A stretch of DNA of 40,496 bases, from positions 1 to 40,496 of the forward strand of contig JAUIDI010000014.1 of the NCBI GenBank assembly GCA_030428705.1, in the 5' to 3' direction. Made by a program: the position numbers and the translations under genes. The notes beneath the pieces were generated by a model. It made no database searches and had not been told where the DNA came from. It saw only the letters and a program-made list of their open reading frames with translations. This stretch comes from Bacteroidia bacterium (GTDB taxonomy: Bacteria; Bacteroidota; Bacteroidia; Flavobacteriales; Flavobacteriaceae). Shown piece by piece: positions 40,342-40,496 of this stretch. Position 1 is the stretch's first letter. Each line of letters opens with the position of its first letter.

Positions 40342-40496
40342 ATGAAAATAGATAAAACAAGATTTGGATTTATACGGGCCACCGGCTCCCTATTTGACAA
40401 GACCTTGCAAAAGGTAAACATGATTCTTCAGGGGGTTGTCGATGCAAAACCCTATACCTTGGATTGGGAACACGTTCTATCTGAATATGACAAACT
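40342..40496 (+). CDS. Partial gene at the window end
   Basis: Fifty-one codons from ATG 40342 run off the window: MKIDKTRFGFIRATGSLFDK, then a segment with LQGVVDAKPYTLDWEHVLSEYDK. The gene starts 11 bases after the membrane protein stop and so probably belongs to the same transcript. No family can be assigned from the fragment. Confidence 0.5.
   Translation, partial: MKIDKTRFGFIRATGSLFDKTLQKVNMILQGVVDAKPYTLDWEHVLSEYDK

Noticed and set aside
1-40496. CRISPR array, tRNA or rRNA genes, integrase, or insertion sequence
   Set aside because: I looked for regularly spaced repeats with unique spacers, clover-leaf ends, transposase or tyrosine-recombinase motifs and terminal inverted repeats, and found none. 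The only regular direct repeats are the iterons.

Overview
The window looks like part of a conjugative plasmid (or plasmid-like integrative element) of a marine-type flavobacterium (phylum Bacteroidota). Reasons: the transfer genes belong to the Bacteroidota Tra families (TraE, F, G, I, J, K, M, N, O); several promoters fit the Bacteroidota pattern TTG, about 19-20 bases, TAnnTTTG; start codons lack Shine-Dalgarno sequences; and two lipoproteins carry an acidic stretch after the lipid cysteine. A Rep_3-type initiator with iterons plus ParA and ParB argue for an autonomous replicon. No integrase, transposase, rRNA, tRNA or CRISPR array was seen.

Layout. (1) 0-2.5 kb, minus strand: a DNA damage cassette umuC-umuD-SRAP behind a perfect 15-bp palindrome. 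(2) 2.6-18.2 kb: an M23 peptidase and a small lipoprotein, then a complete minus-strand mobilization and transfer block reading mobA-like, relaxase, coupling ATPase, traE, F, G, I, J, K, M, N, O and a giant nine-repeat surface lipoprotein. (3) 18.2-18.6 kb: an array of six hairpins next to the mob genes, the probable oriT. (4) 19.1-20.7 kb: ten iteron copies and the replication initiator; one iteron lies inside the rep gene and another supplies the -33 box of its promoter. (5) 20.8-22.2 kb: five tiny minus-strand genes and a divergent small membrane protein. (6) 22.4-32.2 kb: one co-directional stretch parA, small protein, dprA-like, phosphoribosyltransferase, hsdM, hsdS, PHP-ABC ATPase, small protein, hsdR. 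This ties partition to a type I restriction-modification island with extra, probably defensive, modules. (7) 32.4-39 kb: parB, ssb, small genes and a degenerate N6-methylase-like gene, separated by long, GC-rich, highly structured non-coding DNA. (8) 39.3 kb to the end, plus strand: a tiny lipoprotein, an internally duplicated eight-helix membrane protein and the start of an unknown gene.

The most unusual finding is in region 7. Two copies of a roughly 380-base non-coding element (34271-34650 and 36216-36596) each sit directly upstream of a nearly identical 58-bp promoter segment, one driving parB and one driving ssb. The copies share long identical stretches, yet the helix that closes each one has a wholly different sequence that is still perfectly self-complementary (9 bp in copy 1, 11 bp in copy 2), and a second hairpin shows a C-G to T-A exchange. 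That is strong evidence for a conserved fold, in RNA or in single-stranded DNA. A third, divergent relative may lie upstream of the methylase-like gene. Nearly all genes from the putative oriT to 38.8 kb are transcribed toward oriT. This is the geometry of a conjugative leading region, so these elements could be Bacteroidota counterparts of single-strand promoters such as Frpo of plasmid F. That functional idea is inference; the repeats, the pairing and the gene order are visible in the sequence.
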